Source of the DNA: Streptomyces hygroscopicus | Lineage (GTDB): Bacteria > Actinomycetota > Actinomycetes > Streptomycetales > Streptomycetaceae | Reading direction: 5' to 3' | NCBI GenBank assembly: GCA_002021875.1 | Contig: CP018627.1 | Span: 8,308,001 to 8,372,000, forward strand | DNA length: 64,000 nt | Shown here: positions 28,765 through 37,098 of the stretch, piece after piece | How the letters are laid out: each line of letters begins with the position of its first letter | Numbering within the stretch: position 1 is the first letter of the stretch | The notes under the pieces: model-generated | What the model saw: only the letters and a program-made list of their open reading frames with translations | What the model was told of the DNA's origin: nothing | The model's database searches: none | Program-made: the position numbers and the translations under genes

Positions 28765-29637
28765 CAGGGCGAAGCCGCCGCCCAGGCGGCGGGAGATCAG
28801 GACGTAGAGCAGCAGCACGGGCGTCGAGTAGAGGATCGAGAAGGCGGCCAGCTGGCCGTAGACGACCTGGCCGTAGTTGCCGAAGAAGGTGAAGATCGAG
28901 ACGGACGCGGGGAGTTGTTCGGGGGAGAGCAGCAGCATGAAGGGGACGAAGAAGTTTCCCCACATCATGATGAAGCTGTAGATCATCACCACCGTGATGC
29001 CCGGGCCCATCAGCGGCAGGATGACCCGGGTCAGGCTCTGCAGCCAGGACGCGCCGTCGGTCCAGGCGGCCTCTTCGAGGATCACCGGCACGCCGTCCAT
29101 GAAGTTCTTCATCAGCCAGACGGCGAAGGGGAGTTGGGAGGCGGAGAGGAAGAGCGCCGTGCCGGACATGGTGTCGATGAGGTCCACTTGGACGAAGAGT
29201 CCGTAGACCGGAACCATGATCGCGGTGATCGGCAGACAGGTGGTGAAGAGCACCGTCAGCAGATACGGGCGTACGACGCGGGAGCGGAAGCGGGAGAGGG
29301 GATAGGCGGCCAGCGCGGCGCAGGCGACGGTCAGGATGGTGGCGCCGCCGCACAGGAGCAGGCTGTTGAGCATCGGCGTGAAGGTGATCTCGTCCGTCCA
29401 CACCGCCGAGAAGTTGTCCAGCGTGGGCGAGCCGGGTGCCGAGACCCGCAGGGTGGCGTCGCTGTCGATGGAGGCCAGGACCAGCCAGGCGAGCGGGAGC
29501 AGGAACGCGGCCGCGATGAGCAGCAGCGCGGCGTCGGCGGCCAGTCGGCGGCGTCGGCTCGGGGACCAGCGGGGGCGCGGGCGGGATGTGGCGGAGCCGG
29601 GCCATGGGCGGGCGGGGCGGGCGGAGAGCGTGGACAA
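28744..29637 (-). CDS. Carbohydrate ABC transporter permease, MalG type
   Basis: The 297-residue membrane protein has six predicted helices and a cytoplasmic basic N-terminus. The EAA loop (about residue 187, EEAAWTDGASWLQSL) contacts the ATPase. It is a CUT1-family permease that should pair with a MalF-type partner and a binding protein, but neither adjoins it. The only candidates in this window are 16.8 kb away (46427-48739), on the same strand and in the right order. It starts at a TTG behind AGGAGG. A GTAACCGGTTGC palindrome about 55 bases upstream resembles a LacI-family operator. No ATPase gene is present; Streptomyces commonly shares MsiK. Confidence 0.88.
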   Translation of the reverse strand: MSTLSARPARPWPGSATSRPRPRWSPSRRRRLAADAALLLIAAAFLLPLAWLVLASIDSDATLRVSAPGSPTLDNFSAVWTDEITFTPMLNSLLLCGGATILTVACAALAAYPLSRFRSRVVRPYLLTVLFTTCLPITAIMVPVYGLFVQVDLIDTMSGTALFLSASQLPFAVWLMKNFMDGVPVILEEAAWTDGASWLQSLTRVILPLMGPGITVVMIYSFIMMWGNFFVPFMLLLSPEQLPASVSIFTFFGNYGQVVYGQLAAFSILYSTPVLLLYVLISRRLGGGFALGGAVKG

Positions 29638-29740
29638 CCTCGGACCTCCTCGCGCGCTTGCGAGCGCAGTCGATCAGCGTGCCGTCCATGTAACCGGTTG
29701 CCACTCGCGTTGGGGAAGACGCGTGCGCGGTTCGCTCGCC

Positions 29741-29805
29741 TTACGGCGTCGGCTTACGGCGTCGGCTTACGGAGTGGGCTTACGGCGTCGCCTTACGGCG
29801 TCGGC
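29741..29805. repeat. Five-copy 13-base tandem repeat
   Basis: The unit TTACGGCGTCGGC occurs five times head to tail; copies three and four carry substitutions. The last copy (29793-29805) supplies the stop codon and last codons of the LytR-CpsA-Psr gene read on the other strand. The array sits at the left edge of the segment that splits the sugar transporter. Confidence 0.9.
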
Positions 29806-31046
29806 GGGGCGATGTCCACCGGCTGGTCGTTCCGCAACTGGTCGAAGAGGCGCCTCGCCTGCGTCACGTTCCACTGCACGGCGCTGCCCTTGGAGGTCCG
29901 GAGGTTGGGGTTGGCCACCGGGACGTTGAGCTGCCGGCCGTCGCCCGAGGTGACGCCCTTCATCGCCTCGAACAGGGACATCAGGTTCCGCAGGCCCATG
30001 TCCTTGTCCACGATGAGCGTGTCCAGGCCCGCGCGTACGGTCGGGAAGGCCGCGAACGGGTTGGCCAGGACGCCCGGTGTGGCGGCCTTGTCGGCGAGGG
30101 CGGCCAGGAACTTCTGCTGGTTCTGGGTGCGGCCCAGGTCGCCCTTGGCCTCCTGCTTGCGCTGGCGGACGAAGGCGAGCGCCTTGGCGCCGTCGAGGGT
30201 GTGGCAGCCCTTCTGCAGGTCCAGCCCGGACTTGGGGTCCTTGATGTCGCGGTCCACGCACATCCGTACCCCGCCGACCGCGTCCACGACGTCCACGAAT
30301 CCGGAGAAGCCGATCTCCGCGTAGTGGTCGATGCGCAGCCCCGTGTTGCGCTCGATGGTCGAGACGAGGAGATCGGGGCCGCCCATCGAGTACGCCGCGT
30401 TCAGCTTGTTCTGGGACGGGGCGAAGGTCTTGCCGGTGTCGGGGCGGAGGAACCCCGGGATGGTCACCCAGGAGTCGCGCGGCAGGCTCATCATCGTGGT
30501 GCCGTTGGAGCCGGTGTGCAGCACCATCATCGAGTCGGTGCGGCGGCCCTCGGCCGAGCCGGTGCGCAGGTTCTTCCTGGCCTGTTCGGAGAGGCCCTCC
30601 CGGCTGTCGGAGCCCACGATGAGGTAGTTGGTGCCCTTGCCGGGCGGTGGGCGGTCCGGTGATTTGCCGAGGTCGACCTCGCGGTTGAGCTGGGTGTCGG
30701 CCCAGACGTAGGCGCTGCCGGAGGCCAGGAGCAGCGCGGAGACGGTCACGATGGCCAGCCGGATGATCCGGCGGCGCCGACTGAGGGGTTCCTTGGGGGC
30801 GCGGCGCCGGACGGTGGGGGTGGGGGTGGGTTCGGGTTCGGGTGTGGGGGTGAGTGTGGGAGCGCTGACGGTCTCCTCGCCCCTGCGGTAGGGGGCGGGT
30901 TTCGTCGGGACGCCGGGGGTTCCCTGCGCGGGCATGCTCTGGGTGGTCCCCTGCACGGGGATGCTCTGCGTCTCCGCCGTGGAGATGTCCCAGGCCCGCC
31001 CCGACGGCCGGTTCGCGGCGGCCCACCCGTCCAACCGATCGCTCAT
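29793..31046 (-). CDS. LytR-CpsA-Psr (LCP) family wall-polymer ligase
   Basis: LCP proteins transfer lipid-linked glycopolymers to peptidoglycan outside the membrane. The 417-residue protein has a cytoplasmic proline/threonine-rich region (about 1-90), a membrane helix (about 94-112, IRLAIVTVSALLLASGSAY) and an LCP domain with NYLIVGSDSREG, RTDSMMVLH, SLPRDSWV and NKLNAAYSMGGP, including the usual arginine and aspartate residues. I start at the ATG at 31046 (MSDRLDGW). Its last residues PTP and stop fall in a tandem repeat. The neighbouring glycosyltransferase suggests a cell-surface polymer role. Confidence 0.92.
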   Translation of the reverse strand: MSDRLDGWAAANRPSGRAWDISTAETQSIPVQGTTQSMPAQGTPGVPTKPAPYRRGEETVSAPTLTPTPEPEPTPTPTVRRRAPKEPLSRRRRIIRLAIVTVSALLLASGSAYVWADTQLNREVDLGKSPDRPPPGKGTNYLIVGSDSREGLSEQARKNLRTGSAEGRRTDSMMVLHTGSNGTTMMSLPRDSWVTIPGFLRPDTGKTFAPSQNKLNAAYSMGGPDLLVSTIERNTGLRIDHYAEIGFSGFVDVVDAVGGVRMCVDRDIKDPKSGLDLQKGCHTLDGAKALAFVRQRKQEAKGDLGRTQNQQKFLAALADKAATPGVLANPFAAFPTVRAGLDTLIVDKDMGLRNLMSLFEAMKGVTSGDGRQLNVPVANPNLRTSKGSAVQWNVTQARRLFDQLRNDQPVDIAPPTP

Positions 31047-31150
31047 GGGCGCAGTCTGCCCAGCGGCCGGAGGGGCCCGCCGTCGCTTCATAGAGCTATG
31101 ACAACTTCGGCGCTGCGTTGAACGCGGAGGTGGTCCCCATCCGTCAGGTC

Positions 31151-31206
31151 GTCGGTGCCGTCACGTCGGTGCCGTCACGTCGGTGCCGTCACGTCGATGC
31201 CGTCAC
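31151..31206. repeat. Four-copy 14-base tandem repeat
   Basis: The unit GTCGGTGCCGTCAC occurs four times at 31151-31206, the last copy with one change, followed by a degenerate fifth. The stop codon of the glycosyltransferase gene (31203-31205, other strand) lies in the fourth copy. Confidence 0.9.
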
Positions 31207-33347
31207 TTCGATGTCAGGCTCCGGTACGCGGGCGCCTCGCCCAGCGCCTGGGCGGCCGTCCCCGAGCGCTGGATGCGGTGCCACCGCAGCCGCGTCCCGA
31301 GCAGGAGGGCGACCACGGACTGGATGACCACCAGATACATCAGTTGCCGGTAGACGAAGAGCTGGAAGGGCAGGGACCACAGCGCCCGCATCCGCTCACC
31401 GTCCAGCCGCAGCGCGTATCCGGCGCAGACCATCTGGATCGCGAGATAGCCGAGCCACACCCCGGCCGCCTGCCCCGGGTCGAGGAAGAGCGCACCGTAC
31501 AGGGCGAAGAGGTCGATCACGGGCGCCAGCAGCGGCAGCAGCACCTGGAAGAGGGTGAGATAGCTGAGCCCCCGGCGGCCGAACCGCCCCACCGAGCCCA
31601 GGGAGACCACCGCGCGGCGGTGCTTCCACATGGCCTGGAGGGTGCCGTATCCCCAGCGGTAGCGCTGGCGCCAGAGCTGGCGCAGGGAGGTGGGCACCTC
31701 GGTCCAGGCGACGGCGGTCTCCTCGTACACGACCCGCCAGCCGGCCCGCCACAGCGCCATGGTGAGGTCGGTGTCCTCGGCGAGGGTGTCCTCGCTGACG
31801 CCGCCGACGCCCATGAGCGCGTCCCGCCGGAAGGCCCCGATGGCGCCGGGCACGGTCGGCATGCACTCCAGCACCTCGAACATCCGCCGGTCGAGGTTGA
31901 AGCCGAAGACGTACTCCAGATGCTGCCACCGGCCCAGCAGGCTGCGCCGGTTGCCGACCTTGGTGTTGCCGCTGACGGCGCCGATGGCCGGATGGGCGAG
32001 GGGCTGGATGAGCTGGTGGACGGCGTCCGGTTCGAAGACGGTGTCGGCGTCGACCATCACCACGATGTCGTGCCGGGTGTGGGCCAGCCCGGTGTTGAGG
32101 GCGGCGGCCTTGCCCGCGTTGGGCTGGCGGACCACCAGCACCCGGGGGTCGTTGACGCTCGCGGCGATATCGACCGTACGGTCCGTCGACCCGTCGTCGA
32201 TCACGACGATCTGCAGGCGCTGATGGGTGGAGGCGAGCAGCGAACGGATGGTGGCCTCGATGCCCGCCTCCTCGTTGTACGCGGGGATGAGCACCGTCAC
32301 CGGCTCGTTGACCTCCCGCAGCCAGGGCGCGCCGGGCCGGAAGCGGGTGAGCCGCCGGACATGGGTGCGGGCGAACAGCACGAGCATCAGCAGCCGCAGC
32401 ACCCCCAGCGCCCCCGCGATCCCCAGCACCCAGGTCATGGTGGACACGAAGCCGCGGCCGATGGCCGCGACCCAGATCAGCGCCTTGCCCTCCCAGCGCT
32501 CGAGGTCGGAGACCGGCACGTCGACCGGGGGCACGCCGAGCCCGCCGGTCACGGTGGTGAACTTCTTCGCCCGCGGGTCCTTCAGCAGCTTCTCGGTCTC
32601 CTGGTACGCGGTGTCGGTCTGGCTGAACTGCCGGACCACGCCCTGCGCGGGCTTCTTGGCCGACCGGTCGGCGGCCACCAGCGCGTACCCCTCCTCGGCG
32701 ACCCGCCGCGCGGCCTGCCACTCGTCGCCGCACAGCGTGTCCACATCGGTGGTCAGCGGCAGCCGCAGCAGCCTCGGCTGGACCCCCACCGAGCCCGCCA
32801 GCGCCGACTCGGTGAGGGACAGCTCCATCCGGGAGCGGGTGGGAGAGGCGGTGCCCATGTCGGCGCCGGTGTAGGTGTTCGACCCGATCTCATGGCCCTC
32901 GGCGCGGATCCGGCGTACGAGATCCGGGTACTGGGCCGCCTTGGCGCCGGAGACGAAGAACGTGGCCCGCGCGTCGTACCGGCGCAGCAGGTCCAGCAGG
33001 CGCGGGGTCTGGACGGGGTCGGGCCCGCCGTCGTAGGTGAGCGCGACCGTTCCGGCGGGCATGCCCACGGTCCGCACCTGATCGCCGTTGATCTGCACCA
33101 CCGGCCCGCCGTCGGCCAGCGCCCGGGGCACTGGGCTGGTGCAGGGCCGCCGCGCCTTCGCCGCGTCGACCTCGTGGGTGGTCCAGCCCTGGAACATCAG
33201 CAGGCCGAACATGACGGGAAGGACGAGGAGCAGAAGCAGCCAGTGCGCGCGCGGGTCGCGGGACCGCTTGTGCCGTCCTCCTCGGGACAAGTGGCTGGAT
33301 TCCTGGCGTTTTTTCGACCGGTTGCCCTCAAACATGGTTGGTCGCAC
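31203..33347 (-). CDS. Polysaccharide deacetylase-like / family 2 glycosyltransferase fusion
   Basis: The 714-residue membrane protein has an N-terminal anchor (about 36-55), an extracytoplasmic NodB-type domain (about 95-265), a membrane helix (about 300-325) and a processive GT2 domain (about 345-580), then C-terminal helices. GT2 motifs are intact: LIPAYNEE, DDGSTD near 384, DADT near 431, EDTDL near 522 and QRYRW near 564. The deacetylase part looks degenerate: TYDGGPD replaces TFDDGP, and the zinc-histidine motif reads GSNTYTG. It should polymerise a sugar chain, perhaps chitin- or hyaluronan-like. The start is a GTG at 33347, with an ATG at 33335 as the alternative. Confidence 0.9.
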   Translation of the reverse strand: MRPTMFEGNRSKKRQESSHLSRGGRHKRSRDPRAHWLLLLLVLPVMFGLLMFQGWTTHEVDAAKARRPCTSPVPRALADGGPVVQINGDQVRTVGMPAGTVALTYDGGPDPVQTPRLLDLLRRYDARATFFVSGAKAAQYPDLVRRIRAEGHEIGSNTYTGADMGTASPTRSRMELSLTESALAGSVGVQPRLLRLPLTTDVDTLCGDEWQAARRVAEEGYALVAADRSAKKPAQGVVRQFSQTDTAYQETEKLLKDPRAKKFTTVTGGLGVPPVDVPVSDLERWEGKALIWVAAIGRGFVSTMTWVLGIAGALGVLRLLMLVLFARTHVRRLTRFRPGAPWLREVNEPVTVLIPAYNEEAGIEATIRSLLASTHQRLQIVVIDDGSTDRTVDIAASVNDPRVLVVRQPNAGKAAALNTGLAHTRHDIVVMVDADTVFEPDAVHQLIQPLAHPAIGAVSGNTKVGNRRSLLGRWQHLEYVFGFNLDRRMFEVLECMPTVPGAIGAFRRDALMGVGGVSEDTLAEDTDLTMALWRAGWRVVYEETAVAWTEVPTSLRQLWRQRYRWGYGTLQAMWKHRRAVVSLGSVGRFGRRGLSYLTLFQVLLPLLAPVIDLFALYGALFLDPGQAAGVWLGYLAIQMVCAGYALRLDGERMRALWSLPFQLFVYRQLMYLVVIQSVVALLLGTRLRWHRIQRSGTAAQALGEAPAYRSLTSK

Positions 33348-33492
33348 GGTAGTTGCGGGGCGCGGAGCGGGTCCGGTGATGCAGCGCGAATGGATAAGAA
33401 TTCCCGGGTCGCCGCCCGCCGCGCGGCCGGATCACGTAATGCACACGCGGAAGCGGCCACCTCCGCGAGGCGGCTCTGCTTGACTGACGCCC

Positions 33493-34278
33493 ATGACCTC
33501 TGCCGATGCGTCCGTCTTCGAGACCACCAGGCCCGCGTCCGCCGACTACCTCACCCGGTTCGCCGCGAGCGACGCCGGGCGCGACTACAAGGCGCGGATG
33601 CTGGACGCGCTCGACCTCCGGGCCGGGCTGACCGTCCTCGACGCGGGCTGCGGCCCCGGTGCCGATCTCCCCGCCCTCGCGGAGGCGGTCGCCCCCGGCG
33701 GTACGGTCATCGGGATCGACCGCGACCAGGAGATGCTGGACGGGGCGGCGGCGCGCACCGCCGCACATCCGTGCGTCGAGCTGCGGCGCGGCGATGTCCA
33801 CGCCCTCCCCCTGGACGACGCCGCGGTGGACCGCGCCCGCACCGACCGGGTGCTGCAGCATGTGGACGACCCGGCCCGCGCCCTCGCCGAGTTCCACCGG
33901 GTCCTGCGGCCGGGCGGGCGGCTGGTGATGGGCGAGCCCGACTGGGACACCCTCGCCGTCGACCACCCCCACTCGTCGCTCTCCCGCGCCTACACCCGCC
34001 ACATCACCGAGCAGGTGATCCGCAACGCCGCCATCGGCCGCCAGCTCGCCCGTCTCGCCACCGACGCCGGGTTCCGCGTGCCGGAGGTCATTCCGGTCAC
34101 CCAGGTCTTCCGCGATGTCCGCGCGGCGGACCGGGTCTTCGGATTCGAGCGCACCACCCGCCGCGCCGTCGAGGCCGGTTACCTCAGCGAGTACCAGGCG
34201 GGCGTCTGGCTGCACCACCTCGCCCACCGCCCGTTCTTCGCCTCGGCGACGCTGTACGTGGTGGTGGCGGAGGCGTAG
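33493..34278 (+). CDS. SAM-dependent methyltransferase
   Basis: The 261-residue class I methyltransferase has the SAM-binding motif VLDAGCGPGADL at about residue 48, acidic IGIDRD after strand 2, and LRPGGRLVMGEPDW after strand 5, typical of the UbiE/Methyltransf_11 type. The substrate is unknown. It converges with the monooxygenase gene 17 bases downstream. A stand-alone methyltransferase next to a hydroxylase suggests modification of a small aromatic or polyketide molecule; that is inference. Confidence 0.88.
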   Translation: MTSADASVFETTRPASADYLTRFAASDAGRDYKARMLDALDLRAGLTVLDAGCGPGADLPALAEAVAPGGTVIGIDRDQEMLDGAAARTAAHPCVELRRGDVHALPLDDAAVDRARTDRVLQHVDDPARALAEFHRVLRPGGRLVMGEPDWDTLAVDHPHSSLSRAYTRHITEQVIRNAAIGRQLARLATDAGFRVPEVIPVTQVFRDVRAADRVFGFERTTRRAVEAGYLSEYQAGVWLHHLAHRPFFASATLYVVVAEA

Positions 34279-34295
34279 CCGGTCGTGCCGCGGTC

Positions 34296-35750
34296 TCAGG
34301 CGGGCCTGAACCAGGTGGCCAGCGCCTCGTGCAGACCGTCGCCCGTCGTGCCCTGCCAGGCGACGTAGCAGTCCGGCCGGAGGAGCAGGGCGGTGTCGAG
34401 GCCGGGGGCGGGCACGGTGTCGACGTGCGCCGCCCAGGGGCCCGGGTCGAGGGTGGCGGTGGGGTCCAGGAGGAGGGGGCGGGCGGTGCGGGTCAGGTCG
34501 CGCAGGCCCGGCAGGTCCGGGGCCCAGTGGCCGACGAGCGGGCCGGTCGCCGGGCCCATGTCGTAGGTGATGTCCGCGCCGGCGAGCAGCCCCGCGATGT
34601 GTCGCCGGGTCGCGGGCCGGCCGAGCAGTTCGCCGAACAGCTCGCGCAGCGCCGTCACCTCGCCGCCCGGCCGGATCAGCAGCGACTGCGCCTGCGTGTG
34701 CATCGCGACCCGCCGCGCCGCCGGGTGCCGTTCCGACTCGTACGTGTCCAGCAGCCCCTCCGCCGCGTGGCCGCGCACCGCCGCCGCCAGCTTCCAGCCG
34801 AGGTTGACCGCGTCCTGGAGGCCCAGGTTGAGTCCCGGGCCGCCGATCGCCGAGTGCACATGCGCGGCGTCGCCGAGCAGCAGGACACGGCCCGCGCGGT
34901 AGCGCTCGGCGATCCGGGTGTTGCCGCCGAACAGCCGCCGCATCAGATGCGGTCCCGGCCCGGTCGGCGGGTCGAGGGTGACGTCCGCGCCGAGCACCCG
35001 GCGGGCGCTGGCCCGCAGTTCGTCGAGCGATGCCTCGCCCTCTTCCGGCTGCCCCCATTCCACGGTGGTCAGCTTCGGGTCACCGTCCGGTGAAGGCGCC
35101 CAGGCGATCAGTCCGCGCTCGGTCCGCAGATGCTGGAACGGCGGGATGGCGCCGAAGCCGGGCACGGTGAGGCTGCCGTCCGGACCGATCAAGTGTGCGG
35201 GCACGCCCACATGTCCGGTGCGCGACACCGAGTCGTCGCTGGTCACGCCGGGGAAGTCGATGCCGGTGAGCTTGCGGACCGTGCTGCGCCCGCCGTCCGC
35301 GCCGACCAGGAACTCCGCCTCGATCGGGCCCTGTTCGCGCAGCTCGATGCTCACCGACTTCTCGCCCTGCGTCAGCCCGATGACCTCGTGCCCGCGCCGG
35401 ATGTCGACACCAAGCTCCGCCGCGCGCTCGGTGAGCATCCGCTCGATCCGGAGCTGCGGCACGAGGAGTGTGTAGAGCGGGTTGTCCGGCAGATCGCTCA
35501 GATCGAGCGGGAACGCGCCGAACGTGAAACGGGGCGCCGGACTGGGCGTGGTGCCGGGCGCGGCCAGCCGCTCGTACAGCCCGCGCCGGTCGAGCATGCG
35601 GATGACCTGGCCCACGAGGCCGTTCGCACGCTGCGTGTCGGTTGGTTCGGTGAGGCGTTCCAGGACGACCGGGCGCACACCGGCCAGGGCGAGTTCGCAG
35701 GCGAGCATCAGGCCGTTGGGCCCCGCGCCTGCGATGACGACCTCGATCAT
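34296..35750 (-). CDS. FAD-dependent aromatic monooxygenase (rifampicin-monooxygenase-like)
   Basis: The 484-residue flavoprotein of the PheA/TfdB hydroxylase group has all three FAD/NADPH motifs: GAGPNG at residues 8-13, GADGGRSTVR near 149 and LLGDAAHVHSAIGGPGLN near 290. The overall pattern (MIEVVIAGAGPNGLMLACELALAG opening, split by its glycines, and PTDTQRANGL) reminds me of Rox enzymes that inactivate rifamycins, but tailoring enzymes look alike. A TetR gene 24 bases upstream, same strand, probably regulates it. C-terminal thioredoxin-like tail present. Confidence 0.87.
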   Translation of the reverse strand: MIEVVIAGAGPNGLMLACELALAGVRPVVLERLTEPTDTQRANGLVGQVIRMLDRRGLYERLAAPGTTPSPAPRFTFGAFPLDLSDLPDNPLYTLLVPQLRIERMLTERAAELGVDIRRGHEVIGLTQGEKSVSIELREQGPIEAEFLVGADGGRSTVRKLTGIDFPGVTSDDSVSRTGHVGVPAHLIGPDGSLTVPGFGAIPPFQHLRTERGLIAWAPSPDGDPKLTTVEWGQPEEGEASLDELRASARRVLGADVTLDPPTGPGPHLMRRLFGGNTRIAERYRAGRVLLLGDAAHVHSAIGGPGLNLGLQDAVNLGWKLAAAVRGHAAEGLLDTYESERHPAARRVAMHTQAQSLLIRPGGEVTALRELFGELLGRPATRRHIAGLLAGADITYDMGPATGPLVGHWAPDLPGLRDLTRTARPLLLDPTATLDPGPWAAHVDTVPAPGLDTALLLRPDCYVAWQGTTGDGLHEALATWFRPA

Positions 35751-35774
35751 GAATTCCCTTTCGGGGGAGGGGAG

Positions 35775-36392
35775 TTAGGGGTTTTGCTCGGTGGAGAGCC
35801 CCGCCGCGAACCGGGCCAGGGCCTCCGTGAGCAGGCGGCGCACCGGCACGGGTGGGTCGGTGCGGAGATGGTGGGCGATGGCGGTCTGTACGGCGGCCAC
35901 CACCGCTGACGCCACGAGGTGCGGGTACAGGTCCTGATTGAGGTCACCGCCGGTTCGTTCGGCGATCGCCGCCGTGATCTCGGCCTCGGCGGTCGCCCCG
36001 GCGCGCAGCATCTCGCCCCGCAGCGCCGGTTCGGCGACCATCACGCGCACACCCGCCGTCCACTGCGCCGCGTCGGTGGCGGGGGGATGGGCCATCGACT
36101 CCGCGTCCGCCGCGAACTGCAGCAGTACGGAGTCGGTGATCGCGTCCCACAGCGGCTCATCCGGCCGTTCGCGCAGCGCCTCCGCGATGCGCAGGAAGCG
36201 GTCGAGGTGGCGGAACGCGATCGCCTCGGCCTTGCTCGAGAAGTAGTTGTTGAACGTACGCGGCGAGACACCGGCCGCCTCGGCGATGTCCTCCACCTTG
36301 ACCTTGTCGAACCCGCGCTCCACGGTCAGCCGGATCGCGGCCCAGCTCAGTGCCGCGTGCGTCTGGGCCTTCTTGCGCTCTCGCAGTCCCAT
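35775..36392 (-). CDS. TetR family regulator of the monooxygenase
   Basis: The 205-residue regulator has a TetR helix-turn-helix (about 12-55: VEDIAEAAGVSPRTFNNYF, then SSKAEAIAF). It is the first gene of a two-gene operon with the monooxygenase, 24 bases apart. I place the start at the ATG at 36392 (MGLRERKK); the upstream extension reads through the AT-rich operator region. TetR-monooxygenase pairs often respond to the monooxygenase substrate. Confidence 0.9.
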   Translation of the reverse strand: MGLRERKKAQTHAALSWAAIRLTVERGFDKVKVEDIAEAAGVSPRTFNNYFSSKAEAIAFRHLDRFLRIAEALRERPDEPLWDAITDSVLLQFAADAESMAHPPATDAAQWTAGVRVMVAEPALRGEMLRAGATAEAEITAAIAERTGGDLNQDLYPHLVASAVVAAVQTAIAHHLRTDPPVPVRRLLTEALARFAAGLSTEQNP

Positions 36393-36407
36393 GCGATGAG
36401 AGTAGCA

Positions 36408-36437
36408 ATTTTTGCGTGCCCCGCAAATGTGCGGGGC
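36408..36437. promoter_or_regulatory. Overlapping inverted repeats upstream of the TetR gene
   Basis: TTTTTGCG and CGCAAATG arms around TGCCC (36408-36430) make an imperfect operator-like repeat. It overlaps a perfect GCCCCGCA/TGCGGGGC stem-loop (36418-36425 and 36430-36437, loop AATG). One is probably the TetR operator and the other a terminator of the gene at 36453; they share bases. Confidence 0.5.
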
Positions 36438-36452
36438 CCGCACTTTTTTCGA

Positions 36453-36905
36453 TTAGGGTTCGGTTGATGACGCTGCCAGGTCCAGCTCGGCCCAGATCTC
36501 CTTGCCAACGGTTCGCTCGCGCACGCCCCAACGCGCGGCGAGGGCGCGGACGATGAGCAGGCCACGGCCGTGCTTGTCGCGGGGCGACGGATGGCGGGGC
36601 CGGGGGAGCCGCTCGCCCCGGGGGTCGGATACGGCGATACGTAAGCGGGTTTTGCTGAGGGTGAGCTGAACCCGGAAGAGTCGCCCGGGGATGCGGGCGT
36701 GCCGAATGGCGTTGGTGGCCAGCTCGGACACGATCAGCGCGGTGTCGTCGGCGAGTGCGGGGTGGCCCCACTCGGCGACGAGTCGCGTGGCGTGCTGGCG
36801 GGCCCTGGTCACGCTTATCGGTGTCGGGACGTAGTCGACGCGGCCCTCTTCGATGACGGGGTCGCTGGGGTCCGGGATCCGGGGGTCTTGGGGCGCGAAT
36901 GCCAT
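36453..36905 (-). CDS. ATP-binding protein, anti-sigma-kinase-like (HATPase_c_2)
   Basis: The 150-residue cytoplasmic protein has the GHKL ATPase motifs: VSELATNAIRHA (N box) near residue 63, VSDPRGERLP (G1) near 93, and KHGRGLLIVRALAARWGV (G2) near 111. This small, single-domain kinase group resembles RsbW/SpoIIAB and is very numerous in Streptomyces. It is commonly linked to HTH-DUF5753 and DUF397 genes, as here, where it is divergent from them. No partner sigma factor is proven; the nearby ECF gene is not a usual target. Confidence 0.87.
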   Translation of the reverse strand: MAFAPQDPRIPDPSDPVIEEGRVDYVPTPISVTRARQHATRLVAEWGHPALADDTALIVSELATNAIRHARIPGRLFRVQLTLSKTRLRIAVSDPRGERLPRPRHPSPRDKHGRGLLIVRALAARWGVRERTVGKEIWAELDLAASSTEP

Positions 36906-37098
36906 CGCGTACCTCCAGTGGGCAGGGCAGGGCGGAGCGAGTCCGCCAACTGACGTCCCTGTGCGAGCGGTTCATCACGGACCGTAGCCCCGTGGCGCTG
37001 ATCAGTTCAACTCCACTGAGGAAAATTCAACCGATCTCGCTTGCGGGGTGCTTCGCTACGCTCCAGACTGGCGTCACATCACGGAGGAGAGATTCACG

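Noticed and set aside
31155..35093. A 1312-codon open frame on the plus strand
   Set aside because: It is antisense to the glycosyltransferase and crosses four real genes; pure GC-driven open frame.
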